NCBI GenBank assembly: GCA_902594875.1 | Contig: CACJNU010000018.1 | Location: 1-37,422, forward strand | Direction: 5' to 3' | DNA from: an uncultured Prochlorococcus sp. | GTDB taxonomy: Bacteria > Cyanobacteriota > Cyanobacteriia > PCC-6307 > Cyanobiaceae | Length of the DNA stretch: 37,422 bases | Shown here: one piece after another, positions 1-8,200 of the stretch | How the letters are laid out: each line of letters starts with the position of its first letter | Position numbering within the stretch: position 1 is the stretch's first letter | Position numbers and translations under genes: made by a program | Notes under the pieces: generated by a model | What the model was told of the DNA's origin: nothing | The model's database searches: none | The model's input: the letters and a program-made list of their open reading frames with translations, nothing else

Positions 1-158
1 CTGGATCTTTTGTTGTTGTAAAAGACTCCAATTCTATTTATAGAGGATATAAAGGGTTTGTACAGAGAGTTACAAAAAAAAGAGCAGCAGTTCTGTTTGA
101 AGGCGGGAATTGGGATAAACTCATAACTTTTCAGTTAACAAATTTAGAAATAGTATAA
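1..158 (+). CDS. ndhS: NdhS, NDH-1 subunit S (C-terminal part)
   Basis: The gene runs in from outside the window; the last 51 codons are visible, in frame from base 3 to a TAA at 156-158. The peptide has the SH3-like signature of cyanobacterial NdhS (DUF3252): a short lead, then YRGYKGFVQRV, then KRAAVLFEGGNWDKLITF and a final LxNLEIV. In other cyanobacteria NdhS forms part of the ferredoxin-binding surface of the thylakoid NDH-1 complex used in cyclic electron flow. It is convergent with rnc, with a gap of only two bases between the stop codons. Family assignment rests on the pattern AAVLFEGGNWDKL, which is distinctive; the start cannot be seen. Confidence 0.8.
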   Translation, partial: GSFVVVKDSNSIYRGYKGFVQRVTKKRAAVLFEGGNWDKLITFQLTNLEIV

Positions 159-160
159 AA

Positions 161-910
161 TTAGATTTTACCTATAGTAATAAATTTTTCTATCAAAACT
201 CTAGCTGCATTTGTTTCTGCTTGTTTATGGGACTTGCCGAATGCAGATGATTCTTTTAATCCTTCGACAAATATATCGCAAGCAAATCTTTTAGGGTCCC
301 CATTTTTCTTTGAGACTTCACTTATTTTATAGACTGGCAAATCAAAACCTTTGCTTTGACACCACTCTTGCAATACTGTTTTAGATTTGAATTTATATGG
401 AGCTTTTAAAAATATTTCTGAATCTTTCTCCCAAATATCATCTAACCAAATATTTACTTCCTGAATGGAATTAAAGCACTTGTAAATAGCACCGATTAAA
501 GCTTCTGTAGATTCACCAATAATAGTATTTTTAGAATTTTCATCACCAAGAGCTTTAGGTCCTTTAATTATTAATTTTTCTATATCAATTTTTTCTCCTA
601 ATTTAGTTAACCATTCATCACTTACAATTTGTGCTCTTAGCTCCGATCTTTCGCCTACACTCATTTGAGGATATTTCTTTTCAATAAAATTAGAAGCCGC
701 TAATCTGAGCACTGCATCTCCGAAAAATTCTAGTTTTTCATAATTTAAAATTTTGTCTTCCGATGAGTGGATAAATGCTTGATTAAAATCTTGAATAATT
801 GAAATATTTTGAGTTCTAATTATTTCAGAAAATCTTTTTGAATTAATATTTAAAGACTTTAAAAAAGTAGTTATTTGAGTAATTCTTTTTGCGTTAAGTA
901 TATTTGTCAT
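161..910 (-). CDS. rnc: Ribonuclease III
   Basis: A 249-residue RNase III, which cleaves double-stranded RNA in rRNA and mRNA processing. The N-terminal nuclease domain carries the family signature around residues 56-70 (NYEKLEFFGDAVLRL), with the metal-binding Glu61 and Asp65. The second acidic cluster reads GESTEALIGAIY, so the usual Asp of this box is a Glu, a conservative change. A double-stranded-RNA-binding domain follows from about residue 175 to the end (KTVLQEWCQSKG... ESSAFGKSHKQAETNAARVLIEKF). Length is normal for the family. It starts at ATG 910, about 20-25 bases downstream of the 3' end of the RNase P RNA gene on the same strand, so the two RNA-processing genes are neighbours and may be co-transcribed. 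Confidence 0.95.
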   Translation of the reverse strand: MTNILNAKRITQITTFLKSLNINSKRFSEIIRTQNISIIQDFNQAFIHSSEDKILNYEKLEFFGDAVLRLAASNFIEKKYPQMSVGERSELRAQIVSDEWLTKLGEKIDIEKLIIKGPKALGDENSKNTIIGESTEALIGAIYKCFNSIQEVNIWLDDIWEKDSEIFLKAPYKFKSKTVLQEWCQSKGFDLPVYKISEVSKKNGDPKRFACDIFVEGLKESSAFGKSHKQAETNAARVLIEKFITIGKI

Positions 911-930
911 CTGATTTGGATAATCACAAT

Positions 931-1318
931 AATTAGAAAGCAGGTCATAAGCCGGGTTCTGTTCATCTTAATTAATAAGATGGGCAATCATCTATCTAGG
1001 ACTAGAATTACTTCACAGTCTCAAGCGGCGCTTAAAAGTAGATTGTTTAATGGTCATAAATCTACTAAGCCTTGCTCCCAGCCGGGGTTTACCTAGCCAA
1101 CACTTCTCAATGTTGCTGGTGCGCTCTTACCACACCCTTGCACCCTTGCCATACATAAGTATTAGGCGGTATGTTTCTGTGGCACTATCCTCACGGTTAC
1201 CCGCACTGGGAATTACCCAGCAAGCCTGACCATGTGGGAGCCCGGACTTTCCTCAAGAAAGTTTTATTTTGTTTCCAAAATAAAACTTTCTTGCGATTGC
1301 CTCTCCTGCTTTCATTTA
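931..1318 (-). ncRNA. rnpB: RNase P RNA (bacterial type A)
   Basis: The catalytic RNA of RNase P, which trims the 5' ends of tRNA precursors. On the minus strand the conserved 5' core GAGGAAAGTCCGGGCTCC lies at about 1235-1255 and the conserved 3' core AGAACCCGGCTTATGACC at about 941-962. Helix P1 is visible as a perfect 9-bp pairing, GAAAGCAGG (1305-1313) with CCTGCTTTC (936-944), which fixes both ends to within a few bases. Helix P3 is an 18-bp perfect hairpin with a four-base loop at about 1253-1292. Ends are estimated from P1, not mapped. Open reading frames over this stretch on the other strand are shadows. Confidence 0.95.
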
Positions 1319-1351
1319 GCATAATGCTTAATACTCCAAAAATCATCTATT

Positions 1352-1425
<74 letters not shown>

Positions 1426-1503
1426 TAAAAATAAAAAACTATATGTAGTATGTGTGCAAACTTGCTACTCTCTAGCTAGCGTATAGTTAGTAGAAAATCT
1501 TTT

Positions 1504-1836
1504 ATGGCTAAGTTGCATGATATGCGTTTAAAACTCTTAATTCAACAAGAGCACGAACGCATTTCTAAATCCCAACCTAATGATTTAGATCTTTCAATAG
1601 TGCAAGCAAGATGCCTTTGCTGGCTTGCTCTTTTGGCCGAAGCTCACGAAGATCAAGCAAATGATGCTGAAAAAAGAGGTGATGCAGAGCAAGCAATGGG
1701 ATGGTTTGCTGATTCTATGAGACTCAGAGATGTTATTAATTTGGTTACGAGTATAGAGATACCTTTGCCGGATAGTCCAGATTCACTTGATGAAAATGAC
1801 GAATTATTGGATGGCCCTACAATTTTGCCCAAATAG
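1504..1836 (+). CDS. Conserved hypothetical protein, 110 residues
   Basis: I do not recognise a characterised family. The product is a mostly helical soluble protein: the first 85 residues are rich in Ala, Glu, Gln and Leu (LAEAHEDQANDAEKRGDAEQA), and the last 25 form an acidic, Pro-rich tail (IPLPDSPDSLDENDELLDGP). There is no signal peptide or membrane segment. The ATG at 1504 follows a 78-base gap after tRNA-Arg and has no clear Shine-Dalgarno sequence, which is common in these genomes. The next gene starts 31 bases downstream on the same strand, so the two are probably one transcript. Codon use and AT content match the flanking core genes, so I take it as a picocyanobacterial core gene. 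Confidence 0.8.
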   Translation: MAKLHDMRLKLLIQQEHERISKSQPNDLDLSIVQARCLCWLALLAEAHEDQANDAEKRGDAEQAMGWFADSMRLRDVINLVTSIEIPLPDSPDSLDENDELLDGPTILPK

Positions 1837-1867
1837 TGAGATGATATAGAAAGAATCATATTTTCTT

Positions 1868-2323
1868 TTGGCTGAAGAACCATGTCAATGCTCTGATTGT
1901 CAGAGATTTTATAAAGAGCATGATCGTCTGATTAGAGAATTTCCCACTTTTAAGCAGCAACAAGAATTGAATTGGGCCTCTATTCAATCTTTCAGAACTC
2001 TTTGTACAAAAATTACTGACGAATTGCAGAGAGAATTATCTGAAAGAGAATCAAATGAAGATTTCAGTCTAGAAGAAAAGAATACTTCTAATACAGAAAT
2101 TACTGAAGCTTTAGATGAACTTGAAAGTGTTAATGCCTATTTATATTCAATTGAAGCATTAATGGAAAGAATATTTGATACAAAAATTTCCAATAATATT
2201 GAAACTAAATTTAAAGAAATTGCAAATGAATTAGCCCCAGATCCATTAAATATGGATAGATTAATTTTGAACAGATTATTTCATCAAACACCAGATTCAC
2301 CAGATAAGAAAAATATTAATTAG
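1868..2323 (+). CDS. Conserved hypothetical protein, 151 residues, TTG start
   Basis: Product not recognised. The frame opens at a TTG (1868); no in-frame ATG lies nearby, and the N-terminus (MAEEPCQCSDCQRFYKEH) carries a Cys-rich CxCxxC pattern that could bind a metal or form a disulfide. The rest is predicted helical and acidic, with a coiled-coil-like stretch around residues 45-95 (ELQRELSERESNEDFSLEEK). No membrane segment. It lies 31 bases after the previous small gene, probably in the same transcript, and its last 8 bases overlap the end of the convergent glgP gene. It looks like native picocyanobacterial DNA rather than a recent arrival. Confidence 0.75.
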   Translation: MAEEPCQCSDCQRFYKEHDRLIREFPTFKQQQELNWASIQSFRTLCTKITDELQRELSERESNEDFSLEEKNTSNTEITEALDELESVNAYLYSIEALMERIFDTKISNNIETKFKEIANELAPDPLNMDRLILNRLFHQTPDSPDKKNIN

Positions 2324-4880
2324 TTAACTCTTCGACATCGCAAGTAATTTCAACTGGCATTGGATAGACTTTCCAAATAGATTTGCAGTACTCTCTAATA
2401 GATCGATCAGAAGAAAAATATCCTGATCTAGCAGTGTTTAATAATGCCATTTTATTCCAAGCTTTTTTATTATTCCAGCATTCACTGACCACATCCTGTT
2501 TATTTAGGTAGTCTTCAAAGTCAGCCATAACAAAGAATGGATCATGTCCAGTCAAGCTATTTAGTAAAGGTTTAAATAATTCTTTATCCCCATTGCTAAA
2601 GTGACCTATTTCAATTAAGCGTATAACCTCTTTAAGTTCGGGACATTGATCGATAAAAGTTTTTGGGGAATAGTTATTATTTTTTAGATCCATAATTTCG
2701 CGTTCAGTTTTGCCAAAAAGGAAGAAATTCTCTTTTTTCACAAGATCTCTTAATTCAACATTAGCTCCATCTAAGGTTCCAATAGTTAATGCTCCATTCA
2801 TTGCAAATTTCATATTTCCAGTTCCAGATGCTTCTTTTCCAGCAGTTGAAATTTGTTCTGAAAGATCCGTTGCAGGATAAACTATTTCACCAAGTTTAAC
2901 GTTGTAGTCTGGTAGAAAAACAACTCTTAATAGACCGTCCATGTCTGGATCTGAATTGACTACGTCAGCAATACCATTTATAAATCGAATCATCAGCTTT
3001 GCCATAAAGTAGCCTGGCGCAGCCTTACCTCCAAATATTATTGTTCTTGGTACTTCATATTTGTTTGTACCATTTTTGATTCTTAAATATTGAGCAATAA
3101 TTTGGAGAGCATTTAAATGTTGCCTTTTATATTGATGTATTCTTTTTACTTGAACGTCAAATAGACTTGATGGGTCTACAAGGATTCCAGTTTTTGAATG
3201 GATAAAACTAGCTAATTTTCTTTTGCCATTTAGCTTAGTTTCCTCAAATTTTTGTAAAAAATTGTTGTCATCTTTTTTTTCTTCTAACTTCTTTAGAAGT
3301 TCCATATTTGTTATCCAATTTGGACCTACTTCTTTTTCCAGTAGGTTAGATAAAGATGGATTAGATAAGGCAACCCATCTTCTTGGAGTAACCCCATTAG
3401 TTACATTTGTAAATTTTTCAGGCCATAATGATGCGAATTCAGGCAGAAGTTGTCTTTTTATGAGATCTGAGTGAAGAGCAGCAACACCATTGATATGATG
3501 GGCTCCAATTGTGGCTAAGTGGGCCATTCGAACTGATTTGGAACCTTCTTCATCAATTATTGAAAGTTTTTGAAGGATCTTGTCATCTCCAGGATAACGA
3601 AGTCTTAATTGCTGTAGAAATCTCCAATTTATTTCATAAATAATTTCTAGATGACGAGGAAGAAGATCGTTAAATAAACCTAAATCCCACTTCTCTAAAG
3701 CTTCTGGTAGTAATGTGTGGTTGGTATAAGCAACTGAAGAGGTTGTTATAGTCCAAGCTTTATCCCAATCGATTTGATATTGATCAATAAGAAGTCGCAT
3801 TAATTCTGCAACTGCAATAGCAGGGTGGGTATCATTTAATTGGACTGTCCAATGCTTAGGGAATTCTGTTATTGGTATTGATCTTTTTTCAAGGCTTCTC
3901 AACATATCTTGAAGAGAACAACTTACAAAAAAGTGTTGTTGTTTTAGTCTTAATCTTCTACCTTCGTCAGTTCCATCATTTGGATATAGAACTTTTGAAA
4001 GTGTTTCAGATGCAACTTTTTCTTCTACTGCACCATAATAATCACCGATATTGAATGCATAAAAGTCAAAACTTTCAGTGGCATCAGCTCTCCATAATCT
4101 TAGTCTGTCACATGTATTTACTCTGTATCCTAATACTGGAACATCATGAGGTACTCCAATAGCATGTTCAGAGGGAATCCATCTTGATCTATAGTTCCCT
4201 TTATCATCTCTATAACTTTCAGTTCTGCCTCCAAATCCAACGAAACATGATTCGTCTGGTTGTGGAAGTTCCCATGGCCATCCACCTTTTAACCATTTGT
4301 CAGTTACCTCAACTTGCCAACCATCCCTAATTAACTGATTGAATATTCCAAATTCATATCTGATACCATAACCAACTGCTGGAACTTGTAGAGAAGCTAA
4401 TGACTCCATATAGCAGGCTGCAAGTCTGCCAAGTCCACCATTTCCTAAACCAGGCTCCTCTTCAACTTCAAGAATTGTTGCCAATGATTCAATGCCAAAT
4501 CTCTTTAAGGCATATTCTGCCTGTTGAGTTATTCCAAGATTTAGAAGATTGTTACTTAATTGAGGGCCTATTAAAAATTCTGCTGATAAGTAGGCGACTG
4601 TTTTTTGTGGTTTTTTTCTTATGACTTCTTGGCTAGCTAAATATCTTGTCATTAACCTATCTTTGACTGCGTAACTCAAAGCCATATACAAGTCGTGAGG
4701 ACTTGCAGAAGTTGCTAACTTTCCAAGAGTGTAGAAAAGATGGGCTGTCATTCCTTGAAAAACAGCATCTGAATCCATCCCGGCTTTCTCAGGATCTAAA
4801 TAGCAACCTGGTGTAGGCAAGCGTAGATCAAAGGGTTCGTTGGAATTCATTGGATTAGCCATATAACAGACAATAGCCAT
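2316..4880 (-). CDS. glgP: Glycogen phosphorylase
   Basis: An 854-residue GT35-family phosphorylase that releases glucose-1-phosphate from glycogen, the carbon store used in the dark. Family landmarks are present in order: TVAYLSAEFLIGPQLSNNL, EEEPGLGNGGLGRLAACYMESL, the VQLNDTHPAIAVAELMR block, and KRIHQYKRQHLN. The pyridoxal-phosphate site is GKEASGTGNMKFAMNGA, with the cofactor lysine at about residue 690. The start at ATG 4880 gives MAIVCYMANPMNSNEP; the second or third Met could equally be used. Length is typical. The gene is divergent from the antiporter gene, with 132 bases between them. Confidence 0.95.
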   Translation of the reverse strand: MAIVCYMANPMNSNEPFDLRLPTPGCYLDPEKAGMDSDAVFQGMTAHLFYTLGKLATSASPHDLYMALSYAVKDRLMTRYLASQEVIRKKPQKTVAYLSAEFLIGPQLSNNLLNLGITQQAEYALKRFGIESLATILEVEEEPGLGNGGLGRLAACYMESLASLQVPAVGYGIRYEFGIFNQLIRDGWQVEVTDKWLKGGWPWELPQPDESCFVGFGGRTESYRDDKGNYRSRWIPSEHAIGVPHDVPVLGYRVNTCDRLRLWRADATESFDFYAFNIGDYYGAVEEKVASETLSKVLYPNDGTDEGRRLRLKQQHFFVSCSLQDMLRSLEKRSIPITEFPKHWTVQLNDTHPAIAVAELMRLLIDQYQIDWDKAWTITTSSVAYTNHTLLPEALEKWDLGLFNDLLPRHLEIIYEINWRFLQQLRLRYPGDDKILQKLSIIDEEGSKSVRMAHLATIGAHHINGVAALHSDLIKRQLLPEFASLWPEKFTNVTNGVTPRRWVALSNPSLSNLLEKEVGPNWITNMELLKKLEEKKDDNNFLQKFEETKLNGKRKLASFIHSKTGILVDPSSLFDVQVKRIHQYKRQHLNALQIIAQYLRIKNGTNKYEVPRTIIFGGKAAPGYFMAKLMIRFINGIADVVNSDPDMDGLLRVVFLPDYNVKLGEIVYPATDLSEQISTAGKEASGTGNMKFAMNGALTIGTLDGANVELRDLVKKENFFLFGKTEREIMDLKNNNYSPKTFIDQCPELKEVIRLIEIGHFSNGDKELFKPLLNSLTGHDPFFVMADFEDYLNKQDVVSECWNNKKAWNKMALLNTARSGYFSSDRSIREYCKSIWKVYPMPVEITCDVEELTN

Positions 4881-4969
4881 TTTTAGGAAAATTTCTTTGT
4901 TGTAACTTCAGATCCACACTTGTTGAGTATTTTTGCTTTTTTCTTACATATTACTTAAAGTGGGCCCTC

Positions 4970-5004
4970 AATAAACTATCTTCCAATTAGGTAGTTTATT
5001 TTTT
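4970..5004 (+). terminator. Terminator-like hairpin before the antiporter start codon
   Basis: An 11-bp stem (AATAAACTATC at 4970-4980 with GGTAGTTTATT at 4990-5000, one T-G pair) closes a 9-base loop, and the T-run continues to 5004. It reads toward the antiporter gene and ends only 8 bases before its ATG. It could act as a transcription attenuator, as a structure that hides the translation start, or as the terminator of a very short RNA. Confidence 0.6.
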
Positions 5005-5012
5005 ACACTTTA

Positions 5013-6380
5013 ATGTACTCTTTACTTGCTGAATTAAGTGCACATGATTTAGAAGTTGCTGAAACATTGATCGGAGTTATAAGATTTTTATTGATCTTTT
5101 TAGCAGCAAGAGCATTAGCGGAAGTATTAGTAAGACTAAGTTTGCCAACGATTGTAGGTGAGCTTCTTGCAGGGGTTGTAATAGGAGCATCAGGATTCCA
5201 TTTATTGATACCGCCCTCAGCTGGAACTGAACTAAATGAGGGACTTGTAAATGTTATTAGTTCATTAGCATCAATTCCCCCAGAAGCAGTACCTGATGTT
5301 TATTTCGAAAGTTTTCCATCCCTCCAAGCAGTAGCAACTCTCGGCTTATATGCTCTTTTATTTTTAACAGGATTAGAAAGTGAATTAGAGGAATTAGTAG
5401 CTGTCGGAGCTCAGGCTTTTACAGTTGCTATGGCTGGTGTGATTTTACCTTTTGCCTTTGGAACTTTTGGATTAATGTTTATTTTCCAGGTAGATTTAAT
5501 TCCAGCAGTTTTTGCTGGAGCATCTATGACAGCTACAAGCATAGGAATTACTGCTAGTGTTTTTGGTGAGTTGGGATATTTAAAAACAAGAGAAGGACAG
5601 ATTGTTATTGGTGCAGCAGTGCTAGATGATATTTTGGGAATTGTAATCTTGGCTGTTGTTGTTGCTCTTGCTGCGGGAGGTACTTTAGAAATAGCTCCAA
5701 TTGTTAAATTAGTTGCTGCAGCTGTGGTATTTGTTATTGCTGCTATTGCATTAAGTAGAACAGCAGCCCCAGGGTTTGATTGGTTATTAGATAGATTAAA
5801 GGCACCAGGCGCCGTAGTAGTAGCTTCCTTTGTTATCCTTGTGCTGTGTTGTTTTGTCGCAACAGCCATTGGATTGGAAGCAGCTTTAGGTGCTTTTGCA
5901 GCTGGACTAATTCTTAGTAGTTCTAAAAACAATCACGCTATACAACAATCCGTTTTACCTTTAGTATCCTTATTTGCAACTATTTTCTTCGTATTAGTAG
6001 GAGCTGGAATGGATTTATCAGTTATCAATCCACTTGATCCAACAAGTAGGTCAGCTCTTGTAGTTGCAGGATTTTTATTAGTTGTAGCAATTGTTGGAAA
6101 AATTGCTGCTGGATGGGTCTTTTCCAGTGATAAACCTACAAATAGATTAGTTGTAGGTTTGGGTATGATGCCCAGAGGAGAGGTTGGTTTAATTTTCCTT
6201 GGGCTAGGAACAAGCGCTAAGTTGTTAACTCCTTCTCTTGAAGCAGCTATTTTATTAATGGTTATAGGAACTACATTTCTTGCACCTGTTCTCTTGAGGA
6301 TTGTTCTAAAAGATAAGCCACCAAATGATGGCAATAAAATTTCAGATGATGTTGCAGCTGATCCTGTAGGTCTTCTTTAG
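5013..6380 (+). CDS. CPA2-type cation/proton antiporter
   Basis: A 455-residue integral membrane protein of the monovalent cation:proton antiporter-2 family (KefB/NapA-like), with about 12-13 hydrophobic segments. Seen in the sequence: LSLPTIVGELLAGVVIGASG near residue 50, the FLTGLESELEEL block near 120, a helix with TATSIGITASVFGELG near 175, and VIGAAVLDDILGIVIL near 200. The last holds the adjacent Asp pair expected in the ion-binding site. It ends in a short hydrophilic tail without an obvious RCK/TrkA-N domain, so it is the transporter module alone. Likely role: Na+/H+ or K+/H+ exchange for pH and salt balance. Substrate cannot be read from sequence. A terminator-like hairpin lies directly upstream. 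Confidence 0.85.
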   Translation: MYSLLAELSAHDLEVAETLIGVIRFLLIFLAARALAEVLVRLSLPTIVGELLAGVVIGASGFHLLIPPSAGTELNEGLVNVISSLASIPPEAVPDVYFESFPSLQAVATLGLYALLFLTGLESELEELVAVGAQAFTVAMAGVILPFAFGTFGLMFIFQVDLIPAVFAGASMTATSIGITASVFGELGYLKTREGQIVIGAAVLDDILGIVILAVVVALAAGGTLEIAPIVKLVAAAVVFVIAAIALSRTAAPGFDWLLDRLKAPGAVVVASFVILVLCCFVATAIGLEAALGAFAAGLILSSSKNNHAIQQSVLPLVSLFATIFFVLVGAGMDLSVINPLDPTSRSALVVAGFLLVVAIVGKIAAGWVFSSDKPTNRLVVGLGMMPRGEVGLIFLGLGTSAKLLTPSLEAAILLMVIGTTFLAPVLLRIVLKDKPPNDGNKISDDVAADPVGLL

Positions 6381-6423
6381 GAAATAATTTTATTAGTATA
6401 AATTAATATAGTATTTTCAATAA

Positions 6424-7323
6424 ATGGAAAAATCAGCTCTGATAGATAGTGATGTAAATTATGACTGGAATTTTTTAAATTACCCAATACATACTGTTTC
6501 AGCTAAGCCTGAGAAAACATCAAAAGAATACGCAATTTTATTAATACATGGTTTCGGTGCTTCTACGGATCATTGGAGATTTAATATTCCTGTTTTGAGT
6601 ACAAAATACGAAGTTCATGCTTTGGATTTACTCGGTTTTGGAAAAAGTCCTAAGCCTCAAGACGTTGAATACTCAGGATCTTTATGGAAAGATCAGGTTG
6701 TCGCTTATGTAAAAGAGAAAATAAAAAAACCTACAATCGTTGTTGGAAATTCACTAGGTGGTTATGCAGCATTAGCAGCTGGTGCAGAACTAAATGAACT
6801 AAACGCAGGAGTGATATTACTTAATGCTGCTGGATATTTTAGTGAAGAAAAAACTATCAAAAAGAATATGTTGCAAACTTCAATTGAAACAGTTGCCGGT
6901 ATATTTTTGAAAAATATTGTTCTTCAACGTTTGATTTTTGAAAATATGAGAAATCCAAAAAATATTAAAAAAACTTTGAATCAAGTTTATGTCGATAAAA
7001 AAAATGTTGATGATTTTTTAGTTGAGTCAATAAGGAAGCCATCGCTAGATTTCGGAGCTTTTAATGTTTTTAGAAGTGTATTTAACCCATCAGGTCCTCA
7101 GGGATTGCCGTTGGATAAGTTATTCGCAAAACTAAATGCACCATTATTACTTCTTTGGGGCGGGAAAGATCCATGGATGAACACTCCAAAAAAAAGAAAT
7201 CTATACAAAAAATTTACACCAAAGAATACAAAAGAAATTATTCTTGACGCAGGACATTGTCCTCATGATGAGATACCTGAATTAGTTAATCAGCATATTT
7301 TGGATTGGGTTGATTCTCTTTAA
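6424..7323 (+). CDS. Alpha/beta-fold hydrolase
   Basis: A 299-residue alpha/beta hydrolase. The oxyanion-hole motif LLIHGFGASTDHWR is near residue 40, the nucleophile elbow VVGNSLGGYAA near residue 108 (Ser in GNSLGG), a late Asp in LWGGKDPWMN, and the catalytic His in LDAGHCPHDEIPE near residue 278, so the triad looks complete. Cyanobacteria and plants carry related proteins annotated as pheophytinase- or haloperoxidase-like; the substrate cannot be assigned here. It is soluble, without a signal peptide. It lies 43 bases after the antiporter and 9 bases before the next gene, so it probably heads or joins a three-gene plus-strand transcript. Confidence 0.85.
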   Translation: MEKSALIDSDVNYDWNFLNYPIHTVSAKPEKTSKEYAILLIHGFGASTDHWRFNIPVLSTKYEVHALDLLGFGKSPKPQDVEYSGSLWKDQVVAYVKEKIKKPTIVVGNSLGGYAALAAGAELNELNAGVILLNAAGYFSEEKTIKKNMLQTSIETVAGIFLKNIVLQRLIFENMRNPKNIKKTLNQVYVDKKNVDDFLVESIRKPSLDFGAFNVFRSVFNPSGPQGLPLDKLFAKLNAPLLLLWGGKDPWMNTPKKRNLYKKFTPKNTKEIILDAGHCPHDEIPELVNQHILDWVDSL

Positions 7324-7332
7324 GTAATAATT

Positions 7333-8187
7333 GTGAAACTTGAATTATCTAATAAAGAGCAAGGTATTTATGTCTTTCAATTAGATAAAAATAACTATAT
7401 TAAATTTTGTCCTGAAAGAGGAGGAGTCATAACAAATTGGGTTTCGGATGGTAATGAAATACTTTATTTCGATGAAAAAAGATTTAAGGACAAGACAAAA
7501 AGTATTAGGGGTGGCATTCCAATCTTGTTTCCAATATGTGGAAATCTGAGTACCTCTAGTTCAGTATTTGGATATGGTTATTCGCAATTACCACAACATG
7601 GTTTCGCAAGGGATTTGCAATGGCAATTCTCCTTCAATGAAAATGAAAAATCTTTAACCTTAATTTTAAATGAATCTAAAAAAACCAAAAAATATTATCC
7701 TTTCGATTTCGAACTAACAATAGAAGTTACCTTAAAGATTAACTGTTTAGAATTTGCAATTACGATTTTTAACAAAACAGACAATGATATGCCTATAAAT
7801 TTTGGATTGCATCCTTACTTTAATATTTCAGATTTTCAAAATTTAGAGTTTATTGATAATCCACTTAACTGTCAGAATCAAGAGAGAAACATTATAAGTA
7901 ATACTTTGGATGAATTAAATAAATTTAATCTAGGAGTTGATCTACTTATGTATACTTCCGGTAGAAGCTCTTTTCGAGATAAAATTTTTAAAAGACAGGT
8001 AACTTTAAATCATCCATTTCCTTTCGACCTGGGAGTTATTTGGAGTGATCCTCCAAGACGAATGATATGCCTTGAACCTTGGACTAGTCCACGAAATTCT
8101 TTTATTGATGGATTCAGAAACATTATGATTCCTTCAAATGATAATCAAACGTTTGATGCCTCAATACAAATAAAATCTCTTAAGTAA
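7333..8187 (+). CDS. Aldose 1-epimerase-like (galactose mutarotase fold) protein
   Basis: A 284-residue member of the aldose 1-epimerase/hexose-6-phosphate mutarotase superfamily. Landmarks: IRGGIPILFPICGNL around residue 57, with the conserved Arg-Gly-Gly-Pro pattern; LPQHGFARDLQW around residue 92, with the conserved His; FGLHPYFNISDF around residue 157, with the second His; and a late Glu in ICLEPWTSPRNS that would be the catalytic base. It probably interconverts sugar or sugar-phosphate anomers. The start is GTG at 7333, nine bases after the previous stop. The next gene begins 13 bases downstream, which suggests one sugar-related transcript with the kinase-like gene. Confidence 0.85.
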   Translation: MKLELSNKEQGIYVFQLDKNNYIKFCPERGGVITNWVSDGNEILYFDEKRFKDKTKSIRGGIPILFPICGNLSTSSSVFGYGYSQLPQHGFARDLQWQFSFNENEKSLTLILNESKKTKKYYPFDFELTIEVTLKINCLEFAITIFNKTDNDMPINFGLHPYFNISDFQNLEFIDNPLNCQNQERNIISNTLDELNKFNLGVDLLMYTSGRSSFRDKIFKRQVTLNHPFPFDLGVIWSDPPRRMICLEPWTSPRNSFIDGFRNIMIPSNDNQTFDASIQIKSLK

Positions 8188-8200
8188 TTATGCAATACTT

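Noticed and set aside
5411..6334. Long minus-strand frames of 173 and 133 codons opposite the antiporter gene
   Set aside because: Low-complexity Ala/Thr/Lys-rich translations are the mirror of a hydrophobic membrane-protein gene; the plus-strand frame has full family signatures.
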